A stretch of DNA of 8,881 nucleotides from Bacteroidales bacterium (GCA_029934875.1 JAOZLK010000101.1:1389-10269); one strand, 5' to 3'; numbered from the stretch's first letter, positions 1-6,929 are shown. The notes: a model not told the origin generated them from the sequence alone. Program-made: numbers and translations.

Positions 1-214
1 CTTTCCGGATTCTGGATCCTTGTAAATATTTAGCAGCATAAACGACCGGGAAGCCATCAGGAACCAGTATGTCGGAATCCTGCAAGGCGCTTTTAAACAA
101 TGGATCACGACTGGCAATAACGAAGGAATACGCATTAATTGTATTAATCACCAGTGGCTTCTCATTTTCCAGGTTGATTTTATCCAGATCCCCTGAAAAT
201 ACATCATAGTCCAT
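1..214 (-). CDS. WecG/TagA/CpsF-family glycosyltransferase, N-terminal part (truncated by window edge)
   Basis: About 71 N-terminal residues are visible; the rest lies left of the window. Members of this family transfer a sugar, often N-acetylmannosaminuronic acid, ManNAc or glucose, to an undecaprenyl-diphosphate-linked acceptor on the cytoplasmic face of the membrane during capsule, teichoic acid or exopolysaccharide synthesis. The visible part carries the family's opening pattern: TINAYS (residues 25-30), a helix like ASRDPLFKSALQDSD (34-48), then VPDGFPVVYAAKYL (51-64). Thr25, Asn27 and Asp53 have the spacing of the Thr/Asn/Asp active-site residues described for TagA (T37, N39, D65). The start is uncertain. 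ATG at 214 is used here, but the frame stays open up to a stop at 248-250, and a GTG at 232 would add VQTVNV, which resembles the usual first beta strand. The sugar cannot be assigned. The gene is divergent from the next glycosyltransferase, as expected inside a polysaccharide locus. Confidence 0.85.
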   Translation of the reverse strand, partial: MDYDVFSGDLDKINLENEKPLVINTINAYSFVIASRDPLFKSALQDSDILVPDGFPVVYAAKYLQGSRIRK

Positions 215-258
215 TACGTTGACAGTCTGCACAATTTTTAATTTTGATTAGTAAAGTG

Positions 259-289
259 CAAAAATAGCCGAATAAAAATATTTGACTAA
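259..289 (-). promoter_or_regulatory. Candidate Bacteroidota-type promoter for the WecG/TagA-family gene
   Basis: On the minus strand a perfect TAnnTTTG box (TATTTTTG, 259-266) lies 19 bp downstream of TTAG (286-289), one mismatch from the TTTG -33 element. Transcription would start near 253, about 20-40 bases before the two candidate start codons. The call rests only on motif match and position; the region is AT-rich, so chance matches are possible. Confidence 0.45.
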
Positions 290-294
290 TTTTG
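287..294 (+). promoter_or_regulatory. Candidate -7 box for the family 2 glycosyltransferase gene
   Basis: TAATTTTG matches TAnnTTTG and lies about 48 bases before the ATG at 342. No convincing -33 element is seen at the right distance (ATAG at 264-267). Its first three bases overlap the -33 candidate of the opposite-strand promoter, so the two promoters would compete or be co-controlled. A transcript starting near 300 would exclude the upstream TTG at 282 as a start codon. Confidence 0.35.
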
Positions 295-341
295 AGCCCT
301 CAGATGTATCCCAGTTACATATTTTTTTACGAAATACTTTC

Positions 342-1352
342 ATGGAGAGAGGAATAAGTATTGTCATTTGCTGTTATAATAGTGAGTTGAGAATTCCCAA
401 GGTGCTCACCTGTCTGCAAAATCAGAAATTTAAGTCTCAGATTAACTGGGAGGTCTTGGTGGTGGATAATGCATCTACTGATCGAACAGGTGCTGTGGCG
501 AAGCAATGTTGGACATTGCCGGGTGTGGAGCTGAGGGTTGTAAATGAACCCAATCCGGGGATCAGTCATGCCAGAAGACGTGGCTTTGAGGAAGCTCATT
601 TCGAGATTATCTCTTTTGTGGATGATGATAACTGGGTCGAAGAAGAATGGATTCAGAAGGTCTATGACACCATGTATTCCGATATGGAAATTGGTATCCT
701 GGGTGGCTATGGAACTGCAGCTTTTGAAGAAACACCGCCCACCTGGTTTTCCAGTTTTGAAAGATCTTATGCAGTGGGCCCACAGGGTGCCAATTCCGGT
801 GAAAGAACCACCAGCCTTTATGGGGCTGGCCTGAATATCCGAAAAAGCACATGGGATAAGCTGCAGGAAAACGGTTTTAAATTTCAGTTAACAGGAAGGA
901 AAGGAAAACTCTTAAGCTCAGGAGAAGATTCTGAATTGTGCCTGGCTGTACTCCTTAGCGGACAAAAATTATTTTATCGATCGGATCTGACATTCTATCA
1001 TTTTATGCCTCCCGGGCGCCTGACTTGGGAATACCTTATGAAACTTACCGGATCATTTAGCCGAGCTGAAGTCATTTTAGAGGTATATGGATCTTTAGCA
1101 AAAGGTGATAGTGGATTAAATGCTATGAAATATCAGAATCGTTTCTTCAGCTTACTGAGAACGGCATATGATAATATTAAATTTCTTCCCCGCCACATCA
1201 GCCTGATCTTCATTAAAAAGGAAGGCAGCGAGATTCACCTGAAATCAGTATATCTCAGGAACTATCTAAAGGAGAAAATTTCCTTATACCGACGATTCCC
1301 CTTCATCGTGGCTGAAATCCGAAACGGGAAGTGGAATAAACACAAGACATAG
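342..1352 (+). CDS. Family 2 (GT-A fold) glycosyltransferase
   Basis: This 336-residue cytoplasmic enzyme should transfer a sugar from a nucleotide-sugar donor to a growing lipid-linked polysaccharide unit. The GT-A signature is clear: first strand ISIVICCYNSE (5-15), VDNASTDRT (41-49) for nucleotide binding, NPGISHARRRG (71-81), the metal-binding acidic motif VDDDN (93-97), and GEDSEL (194-199), which supplies the acidic residue near the catalytic base in this group. The C-terminal 100 residues are basic and helical with no clear membrane span, suggesting a soluble or peripheral protein. The ATG at 342 is chosen because it starts right before the first strand. The frame extends to a TTG at 282, but those 20 residues are not family-like and would overlap the candidate promoter. 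No Shine-Dalgarno is seen, as usual in Bacteroidota. Donor and acceptor cannot be told from sequence alone. The next gene on the same strand has its own candidate promoter, so cotranscription is not required. Confidence 0.9.
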   Translation: MERGISIVICCYNSELRIPKVLTCLQNQKFKSQINWEVLVVDNASTDRTGAVAKQCWTLPGVELRVVNEPNPGISHARRRGFEEAHFEIISFVDDDNWVEEEWIQKVYDTMYSDMEIGILGGYGTAAFEETPPTWFSSFERSYAVGPQGANSGERTTSLYGAGLNIRKSTWDKLQENGFKFQLTGRKGKLLSSGEDSELCLAVLLSGQKLFYRSDLTFYHFMPPGRLTWEYLMKLTGSFSRAEVILEVYGSLAKGDSGLNAMKYQNRFFSLLRTAYDNIKFLPRHISLIFIKKEGSEIHLKSVYLRNYLKEKISLYRRFPFIVAEIRNGKWNKHKT

Positions 1353-1453
1353 GCTGTTTGTCAAATATTCTTTTAATTATTTTCCTTTTCTTTTTCAGCC
1401 ACAGAACCATTTGCACGCTTTCTTAGTCTATACCTTAGTCAAAAACTTTATGA

Positions 1454-1461
1454 TAAGTTTG
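1454..1461 (+). promoter_or_regulatory. Possible upstream -7 box for the secreted lyase-like gene
   Basis: TAAGTTTG matches TAnnTTTG, 176 bases before the preferred start. Its -33 partner is weak (TTAG at 1434-1437, 16 bp away). It is a second-choice promoter compared with the box at 1524-1531. Confidence 0.2.
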
Positions 1462-1502
1462 CAATAGTGTCAACAACATTTTAATGCAGTTTACGTATAA
1501 GG

Positions 1503-1531
1503 TTTATGGAGTAATTATTCCATTATCTTTG
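1503..1531 (+). promoter_or_regulatory. Candidate Bacteroidota-type promoter for the secreted lyase-like gene
   Basis: A TAnnTTTG box (TATCTTTG, 1524-1531) is preceded 17 bp upstream by TTTA (1503-1506), one mismatch from TTTG. Transcription would begin near 1538, giving a leader of about 100 bases before the ATG at 1637. That fits the choice of 1637 over the in-frame ATG at 1547, which would have almost no leader. Confidence 0.5.
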
Positions 1532-1636
1532 TGCCGTGTTTAGAGGATGGGTTTGAATAGGAAAATAATAGAATTAGGGAGAGGAAGCGCAGCATTATCA
1601 TATCAGCTTTCACAAAAAAATATATTTAGCTTCACT

Positions 1637-4600
1637 ATGAGAATAATATTTTTCTTATGGTTATTATCGTTAGCGTTTTCAGGATTCTCTCAAGTAGAAG
1701 TTTCCTATGAAGATAAATCTACCAAGCTCATATCAATCGAGTCTGATGATTTTGATGTAATATTTCATCAGGATATGGAAGACACACCTGTTGGCCCATT
1801 ATCGAAAGAACAATGGGCCAGGGATTGGCAGAATCCTGAATTTGCCAATGGTGTATATACCGGTGATCCCACAATAATAGATGATGTCAATATGGGGGAG
1901 CGGAAGTCCCGTGTAATGCACTGGACCTTTCCTGAGGGCACTTTTTCAGCGAACTCTGAGCATGGATACCAGTGGAAGGTTCCTTTGGGAGAGAGTTATG
2001 AAGAGATATATCTCACTTATTCAATAATGTTCAAACCTGGATTTGAGCCTGTGCTGGGAGGTAAAATACCAGGACTTGAAGGAGGTCTTTCCAAAGATGG
2101 ATTAGCGGGTAGTGGCCCACCGGCATGGGAAGATGGATTTGGCGGATCTCTCATGTTTAAACCGGGGCCAACTCCTGTATTTTACATCTATCATCACGAT
2201 ATGCCAGGACAATATGGTGATACCAGGGTCTGGAATTATAAATTTGATGTGTCTACTGATAGATGGTATGATATTACATTCCGAATTGTTATGAATACTG
2301 CCACGGCCACTGAAATAGGAGGGCCCGATGGTCTGAACGACGGAATAATGGAGGGATATGTCAACGGCAAACTTTATGGCACCTGGACTAATTTAAGGCT
2401 AAGAAATCTTAAGAATATAGGAGTGGATCATACCCGTATCCAGGCTTTCTTCGGAGGAGGTGATTCTGGCTGGGCTACTATACGGGATGAGTGGATGCTT
2501 ATTGATAATGTCTTTGTTTGGAAATATAGCAATCAATATCTGGAGGCTAATCCATCTGTAAAAAGAGGAATACAGGCTAATCCGATGCTTGGGGAAATTT
2601 TAACACCCAGGGATGTTGACTGGAGCGATGGAGTTACCCCACCGGGTGATACTGAACCTCCCTCAGTTCCTAAGGGATTGCATGCAATTGATTCGACAGA
2701 TTCTTCTGTAACCATCGCCTGGGAGCCCTCCCAGGACAATGTTGGAGTTACATGGTATAAGGTTTTTTTGGATGGAATTGGCATAGGGACAACAGTTGGA
2801 ACTGAATATCCCATCACATCACTCGAGCCTGGTCGAAGATATTCAATGTCGGTCTCGGCAAATGATCAAGAGCAGAATGAGAGTCCAAGATCATCAAGTA
2901 TATTTGTTACTACCCTAAATCCAGACAGGGAGGCACCAACAATTCCAACGGGGATTTCCATTAGCTATGTGACCGGAAATACTATGTATTTGTCCTGGCA
3001 ACCTTCAACAGACAACATCGGGGTAGAGAAATATGGCGTTTACCTCGATCAATCGTGGATAGCTGATGAATCATCCACCAGCTATAATGTGACGGGCCTT
3101 CAACCCAATACTGATTATGAACTGGCTTTGAGAGCTTACGATAAGGCCGGTAATTCCAGCCCTCTCTCAGCCTCAGTTCTGATGAGGACAACAGATCCTG
3201 ATGATGAACCACCCTCTGTGCCGACAGGATTAGTTGAAACGGATATAACCCAGAAAACAATTTCACTAGCGTGGAATCCATCCACAGATGATGTTGGAGT
3301 AAGAGAGTACTATATATATGTGAACAATGTATTAAGGGAGAAATCTTCGGAACCCAGTGAGACCATTGCGCAATTATCATCTGGCATTAGTTATACCATA
3401 TCAGTAAGTGCTGTAGATGAAGCCTTAAACGAAAGTGGAAGATCCTCAGAAATCAATGTATCCACCATTAATGGCGATATAACGACCTTGCCTGTGCTAC
3501 CAACAGTTGATATTACAAATATATCTGCCAACACCTCCAGGCCATCTTCAACTTCAGAGATAGAATCTTTTGGATATACCGAACTCATAAATTATGGAAT
3601 TGAGGCAATCATCTCAGAAAGTCCTTTGAACGATCCCATTATTCTCAAGGGAACTAATTCATCTGAGGGATTGGTTGGTAAAAGAGTAGAAGATGGTCTA
3701 ATTGCCCTCTATAACTTCTCTGAAGGGGAAGGTGATAATGTAGAAGATCGTTCTAATAATGGTGCTCCACTGAACCTTAAAATCAAGCAAGAGGGCATTG
3801 CTACTCAATGGTTGGCTGGTCAAGGCCTGCGCTTGCTTGGAAATACAATAATTGAATATGAAGGATCGCCAGATAAGCTGATCGATGAGATTTCCCGAAC
3901 TGATGAAATAACGATGGAAGTCTGGATAAGACAAGATTTAATCGAGCAATCGGGTCCAGCGAGAATCATAACTTTATCGGAAGGAACTGAGCAGCGAGCA
4001 ATAACATTAGGACACGAGGGAAACAGTTCGATGTTCAATTATAATGTAAGATTGAATACCTCTTCTACAGGCGTAAATGGGTTTCCTCAATTATCCACAC
4101 AGTCGGGTTTCTTTAGTGAAACCCTGCATCATGTCGTCTATTCTCGGACGAGGGATGGCACTGAGGATATCTATGTAAATGGGGTGAAGGTTGCCTCTGG
4201 GAACAAAACCGGCAATTTCGCCTCATGGAGCGATGCCAACCGCTTTGCATTGGGGAATGAAATCTCTCTGGATCGCCCCTGGAAAGGGGTGTTTTATTTA
4301 GCCGCAGTCTATAATCGGGCTTTTTCGGAGGAAGATGTATTGACAAATTATAATGCAGGGATTGGTCCCATACAGTTCTCAATCCAACTGGATACACTTA
4401 ATCCCAATGTGAATTATACCTTAACTCCTTTTGTAAGTACCAATCAGGGGGTAGTATATGGTGATGCCAAAGAATTTATCTATCGAAATGTCACACTCAC
4501 TGATACGGTTCTTGCATTCTATCCCAATCCAAATAACGGAAGCTTTTCAGTCATAATCAAGAATAATGATATGGATTTGAAGCAAGCCTCTCTCAGGATT

Positions 4601-4771
4601 GCTGATTTAGCTGGCCAGATTCATTATAATACTGAACTCGATGTATCCGAAGGGATCATTGAGAAGGAGTTTAGAATTGAGTTACCGGCCAACATCCCAA
4701 GCGGTTTATACATCTTGATTCTTATTGCTGGGTCAAATTCTGTCGCCGAGAAGCTGGTATTGGTAAGATGA
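1637..4771 (+). CDS. Secreted PL14-like polysaccharide lyase with FN3 repeats, LamG domain and T9SS sorting domain
   Basis: The protein has 1044 residues. Start ATG 1637 opens a clean signal peptide (hydrophobic 3-16, probable cleavage Ser18|Gln19); the in-frame ATG at 1547 would bury it behind 30 residues. Domains in order: a polysaccharide lyase family 14-like domain (about 45-297); three FN3 repeats (338-427, 430-519, 522-611); a LamG-type concanavalin fold (about 687-907), apparently set inside a split FN3-like domain (619-681 and 911-948); and a type A T9SS sorting domain (about 957-1044) opening with FYPNPNNG and ending in a basic residue. Family 14 marks are YLTYSIMFKPGF (125-136), GGKIPGLEGG (141-150), FYIYHHD (182-188) and FFGGGDSGWA (271-280). 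PL14 enzymes cleave alginate or glucuronan by beta-elimination. Lys143, Tyr183 and Tyr185 sit where family catalytic residues lie, but the usual Ser and Arg positions read Gly169 and Ser171, so activity is uncertain. It should be exported by Sec, then T9SS, to the surface or medium. Confidence 0.85.
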   Translation: MRIIFFLWLLSLAFSGFSQVEVSYEDKSTKLISIESDDFDVIFHQDMEDTPVGPLSKEQWARDWQNPEFANGVYTGDPTIIDDVNMGERKSRVMHWTFPEGTFSANSEHGYQWKVPLGESYEEIYLTYSIMFKPGFEPVLGGKIPGLEGGLSKDGLAGSGPPAWEDGFGGSLMFKPGPTPVFYIYHHDMPGQYGDTRVWNYKFDVSTDRWYDITFRIVMNTATATEIGGPDGLNDGIMEGYVNGKLYGTWTNLRLRNLKNIGVDHTRIQAFFGGGDSGWATIRDEWMLIDNVFVWKYSNQYLEANPSVKRGIQANPMLGEILTPRDVDWSDGVTPPGDTEPPSVPKGLHAIDSTDSSVTIAWEPSQDNVGVTWYKVFLDGIGIGTTVGTEYPITSLEPGRRYSMSVSANDQEQNESPRSSSIFVTTLNPDREAPTIPTGISISYVTGNTMYLSWQPSTDNIGVEKYGVYLDQSWIADESSTSYNVTGLQPNTDYELALRAYDKAGNSSPLSASVLMRTTDPDDEPPSVPTGLVETDITQKTISLAWNPSTDDVGVREYYIYVNNVLREKSSEPSETIAQLSSGISYTISVSAVDEALNESGRSSEINVSTINGDITTLPVLPTVDITNISANTSRPSSTSEIESFGYTELINYGIEAIISESPLNDPIILKGTNSSEGLVGKRVEDGLIALYNFSEGEGDNVEDRSNNGAPLNLKIKQEGIATQWLAGQGLRLLGNTIIEYEGSPDKLIDEISRTDEITMEVWIRQDLIEQSGPARIITLSEGTEQRAITLGHEGNSSMFNYNVRLNTSSTGVNGFPQLSTQSGFFSETLHHVVYSRTRDGTEDIYVNGVKVASGNKTGNFASWSDANRFALGNEISLDRPWKGVFYLAAVYNRAFSEEDVLTNYNAGIGPIQFSIQLDTLNPNVNYTLTPFVSTNQGVVYGDAKEFIYRNVTLTDTVLAFYPNPNNGSFSVIIKNNDMDLKQASLRIADLAGQIHYNTELDVSEGIIEKEFRIELPANIPSGLYILILIAGSNSVAEKLVLVR
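2648..3469 (+). repeat. Three tandem FN3 repeats within the lyase-like gene (276-bp period)
   Basis: Three copies begin at residues 338, 430 and 522, exactly 92 residues apart. Each shares an opening like PPSVPTGL, a W-x-PSTDNVGV core, an LxPGxxYxxSVxAxD strand and a closing NESxxSS segment. They probably act as spacers between the lyase-like domain and the LamG part. The copies have diverged at DNA level, so this is an old duplication rather than a recent expansion. Confidence 0.85.
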
Positions 4772-4780
4772 TCTGATCCA

Positions 4781-6253
4781 TTATCTGTGTTTCAACCGAT
4801 AATATGCATCCAGTAAACCGATTGGTTTTAATATCTTTTGTAAGCTTGTTCGAAAACCCGGATTAATCGGAATCTTGAGAACCTCCGGCCACAAAAGTTT
4901 AATTATGCCAATTTGCAATTTAAAAAATGGTATCGCTATATACTTGGGATTTACAGAAAGAAATAGAGCAATCAAATTCCGTGAGTTAAAAAGATTAATT
5001 TCCTCTTGAGCAATATCCTTTTCTGCCTGAAACTGTGTCCCCCAGTTTGCAAGCCTCTCCTCCCAGTAAAACAGATCAATCATCTCAAATTTCAAGGTTT
5101 GAAATAAATACTGACGTTCAGCAATCCAGTTATCATAATAGTTATTTGCAAATAAATAATGATCAACATGATTTAACTGAGCCAATCTCCTTCCTGTATT
5201 TTTAATTCTCTTGCTTTTATAGAATTCCAATCCTCCAGCTGCCATATTGCCTGGCAGGTTTACCTTATTTCGAAATTTACCATAATAGTTATATATGATG
5301 GGAAGAAATTCTGTGGATGCATATTCATTGTTATAGAAATATATCTTCTTAAACTCATCATCCACTTCGCTGGAAGGAACCTGAATATTGAAATCGAGGT
5401 TTAGATCAGCCAGGAGTCTCCTGGGAACTGAAATATCGGCATTGTTGTCTGTTAAATCCCCTGATTTATTAACATAATAATAGACTTTCTTTTTAAACCG
5501 TTTTGAAGCAGCCAGTAAGATACGTGAATCCTTTCCTGCTGTTACCGGGATCATCACTTCATAACGGTTGCTAATGCTTTCCATATAACCTTCAATCATT
5601 TTTGCGCACTCTATGGTCACTTCTTTGATTGACCTTCTCTCAATTTTGGTCTTCGGCCAATAGCGAAAAGCCTTCATGCCATTAACTTCCAAGAAATGGT
5701 TTGGCATCAACTGCCTGATTTCATCATACAATGTTATGTCACCAATATTTGCATTGCTCAAACGGACAAATTCTTGCGAACTATAGTAATTAAGTAATTC
5801 AGGTTTATTAGTTTTTCTAAAGCCAAGAACTTTAGCTAAAAGATGTGGTTGAGATGCCATCCCAACATCACCTTGAGAATTACAATAGTATATTTTTCGA
5901 GATGCAATTGGATCATGAACTAGATTTAGTTTATCTCCATTCAAATATATGATAACATATCTGCCTGTATATCTTCCTATAACCTCAAGGAATGAATCAA
6001 ATTCATAATCTATTAGATCATTTAAAATCTCTTCATTGTTTTTTTTAGGAGATATATAGTCAAACAAATCACCTAGAAGAATTAATGTTACATCTTCTTG
6101 TTCGACTGAATTCACTATTAAATCTTTATGCGTATAAAGCACATATTCCCCCCCCACATTAAATCTGTTGTGGAGAAACGGACATTCAATGCTTGAGGGT
6201 GTCAATAAATATTGATTTCGATATTTCAGTCTTTCAAATTCTTCTTTCTTCAT
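4781..6253 (-). CDS. Asparagine synthetase-like amidotransferase/ligase of a polysaccharide locus
   Basis: The 490-residue protein has the two-part layout of AsnB-type enzymes. The N-terminal half (to about 200) keeps a degenerate glutamine-hydrolase-like fold, with the GRYTGRYVIIYLNGDKL strand pair (93-109) and HDPIASRKIYY (113-123). It lacks the N-terminal Cys nucleophile that follows Met1 in glutamine-using enzymes (here Lys2). The C-terminal half holds an ATP pyrophosphatase loop, VTAGKDSR (237-244), a variant of SGGxDS, and the family's C-terminal IPFFKLQIGIIKLLWPEVL region (441-459). It would adenylate a carboxylate and join it to ammonia or another amine. In polysaccharide loci, relatives are presumed to amidate uronic acids or act on sugar-linked amino acids; the substrate is not known here. 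ATG 6253 is the only possible start, because a stop lies five codons upstream. The gene is more AT-rich than its neighbours, which hints at separate origin. It converges on the lyase gene with 9 bp between stops. Confidence 0.8.
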   Translation of the reverse strand: MKKEEFERLKYRNQYLLTPSSIECPFLHNRFNVGGEYVLYTHKDLIVNSVEQEDVTLILLGDLFDYISPKKNNEEILNDLIDYEFDSFLEVIGRYTGRYVIIYLNGDKLNLVHDPIASRKIYYCNSQGDVGMASQPHLLAKVLGFRKTNKPELLNYYSSQEFVRLSNANIGDITLYDEIRQLMPNHFLEVNGMKAFRYWPKTKIERRSIKEVTIECAKMIEGYMESISNRYEVMIPVTAGKDSRILLAASKRFKKKVYYYVNKSGDLTDNNADISVPRRLLADLNLDFNIQVPSSEVDDEFKKIYFYNNEYASTEFLPIIYNYYGKFRNKVNLPGNMAAGGLEFYKSKRIKNTGRRLAQLNHVDHYLFANNYYDNWIAERQYLFQTLKFEMIDLFYWEERLANWGTQFQAEKDIAQEEINLFNSRNLIALFLSVNPKYIAIPFFKLQIGIIKLLWPEVLKIPINPGFRTSLQKILKPIGLLDAYYRLKHR

Positions 6254-6391
6254 TTGAAAACATAGTTATAAAAAATTTAATTATCAATTATATATAATAC
6301 CAGTTTCATTTTCGTCGTCTTACTGCGTACAGAAAAATAGACCTTTAAATTTCCTAGGCTGCCTCCTCTTTATCAAACTATAAAATTTGGA

Positions 6392-6586
6392 TCAAGCCTC
6401 TCTATCTGTTCTTTTCTCTGCAATGATACTTATGGCCACCTCCCGCCTAACTCCAGGGATCGTTTCCAATAAGTCCTTTTCTCGAAATATACTAATAAAC
6501 GGATATATAAGGGTACCATATAAGCTCGAGAATTCAAGAGGCAAGTGCGACATTTGGCTTAAAACTATAATAAAAAACTTTTCTGG
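6392..6586 (-). pseudogene. IS110-family transposase remnant (Transposase_20 segment)
   Basis: This open minus-strand stretch encodes 64 residues between a TAA (6587-6589) and a TGA (6392-6394). Residues 39-57 read like the helix-hairpin-helix core of the IS110 C-terminal domain: LLETIPGV (39-46), then REVAISIIAE (48-57), with a TD pair at 60-61 where family members have an IGTDM-like stretch after the AE. The preceding residues, including PFISIFREKD (29-38), fit the helical linker before this core. The N-terminal DEDD catalytic domain and the rest of the C-terminal domain, including the serine motif, are absent, so this is a dead fragment. It was recognised by eye from a short motif, so an unrelated helix-hairpin-helix protein remains possible. 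Confidence 0.6.
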
Positions 6587-6622
6587 TTATTTAAAGTTTA
6601 ATCTCTCAAGGGCTTAGTTCCC

Positions 6623-6637
6623 CGAAGCTCTGCTTCG
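6623..6637. repeat. Short perfect hairpin, possible REP-like element
   Basis: CGAAGC and GCTTCG form a perfect 6-bp stem around a TCT loop. GCTTCG recurs at 6659-6664. The form resembles dispersed palindromic repeats often found next to old insertions in Bacteroidota genomes, but copies elsewhere cannot be seen from this window. Confidence 0.45.
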
Positions 6638-6689
6638 AAAAACTACAACCACACAACAGCTTCGGCAGTTTTGATACCTCGTCGGTTCT

Positions 6690-6702
6690 ACTGCGAGGCA
6701 GT
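6690..6702. repeat. Second short hairpin close to the first
   Basis: ACTGC and GCAGT form a 5-bp stem around a GAG loop. The adjacent heptamer GGCAGTT occurs at 6664-6670 and again at 6697-6703, 33 bp apart. With the hairpin at 6623-6637 this makes a compact structured block of about 80 bp beside the transposase remnant. Confidence 0.35.
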
Positions 6703-6817
6703 TCATTAGTACTGGTCAGAATTTCGATGGCAAAACCGTATTTTGAGCCCACTATTTTATTCATCCCAAAGTGTTCAGCCAGCCAAATAATGTGACCGAT
6801 CGATTAAATGAATAGAC

Positions 6818-6836
6818 GAAATGCCCCTGGCATTTC
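6818..6836. repeat. Strong 8-bp hairpin
   Basis: GAAATGCC (6818-6825) and GGCATTTC (6829-6836) pair perfectly over 8 bp around a CCT loop. The 3-base loop on a perfect stem suggests a palindromic repeat or an RNA hairpin. No T-run follows immediately on the plus strand, so it is not a clear terminator by itself. Confidence 0.5.
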
Positions 6837-6846
6837 ATTAAAGCAT

Positions 6847-6870
6847 AAAAGGGATAATCCTTTTCCTTTT
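6847..6870 (+). terminator. Weak terminator-like hairpin with T-rich tail
   Basis: AAAAGG (6847-6852) and CCTTTT (6859-6864) pair over 6 bp around a 6-base loop and are followed by a CC-TTTT tail. It follows the 8-bp hairpin directly. No intact plus-strand gene ends here, so it may be a leftover from a lost gene or part of the repeat block. Confidence 0.3.
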
Positions 6871-6929
6871 GCTCCTTATCAATCAATGTTTCCGCTCATC
6901 AAAATCGTAATTATCGTAGCCGGAAAAAT

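Noticed and set aside
282..341. 20-residue N-terminal extension of the family 2 glycosyltransferase from a TTG start
   Set aside because: The ATG at 342 lies directly before the first conserved strand, the extension is not family-like, and a candidate -7 box sits inside it.
1547..1636. 30-residue extension of the lyase-like protein from an earlier ATG
   Set aside because: It would precede an ideal signal peptide and start only about 10 bases after the expected transcription start.
2648..3469. Possible CRISPR-like or minisatellite array suggested by a 276-bp periodicity
   Set aside because: The period is that of tandem FN3 domains; the copies are diverged and in frame within one gene.
3820..4038. 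Minus-strand frames inside the lyase-like gene (also at 2533-2817, 2982-3380, 3391-3588, 4113-4397)
   Set aside because: They are shadows of a strongly supported coding frame and show no domains of their own.
4815..4829. AAACC/GGTTT hairpin with four Ts as a terminator for the lyase-like gene
   Set aside because: The stem has only 5 bp and lies inside the 3' end of the opposite gene; too weak to call, although the convergent genes must terminate within each other or nearby.
6387..6617. Plus-strand frame of 76 codons in the intergenic region
   Set aside because: It starts at TTG, shows no family likeness, and lies opposite the transposase remnant, whose reading is recognisable.
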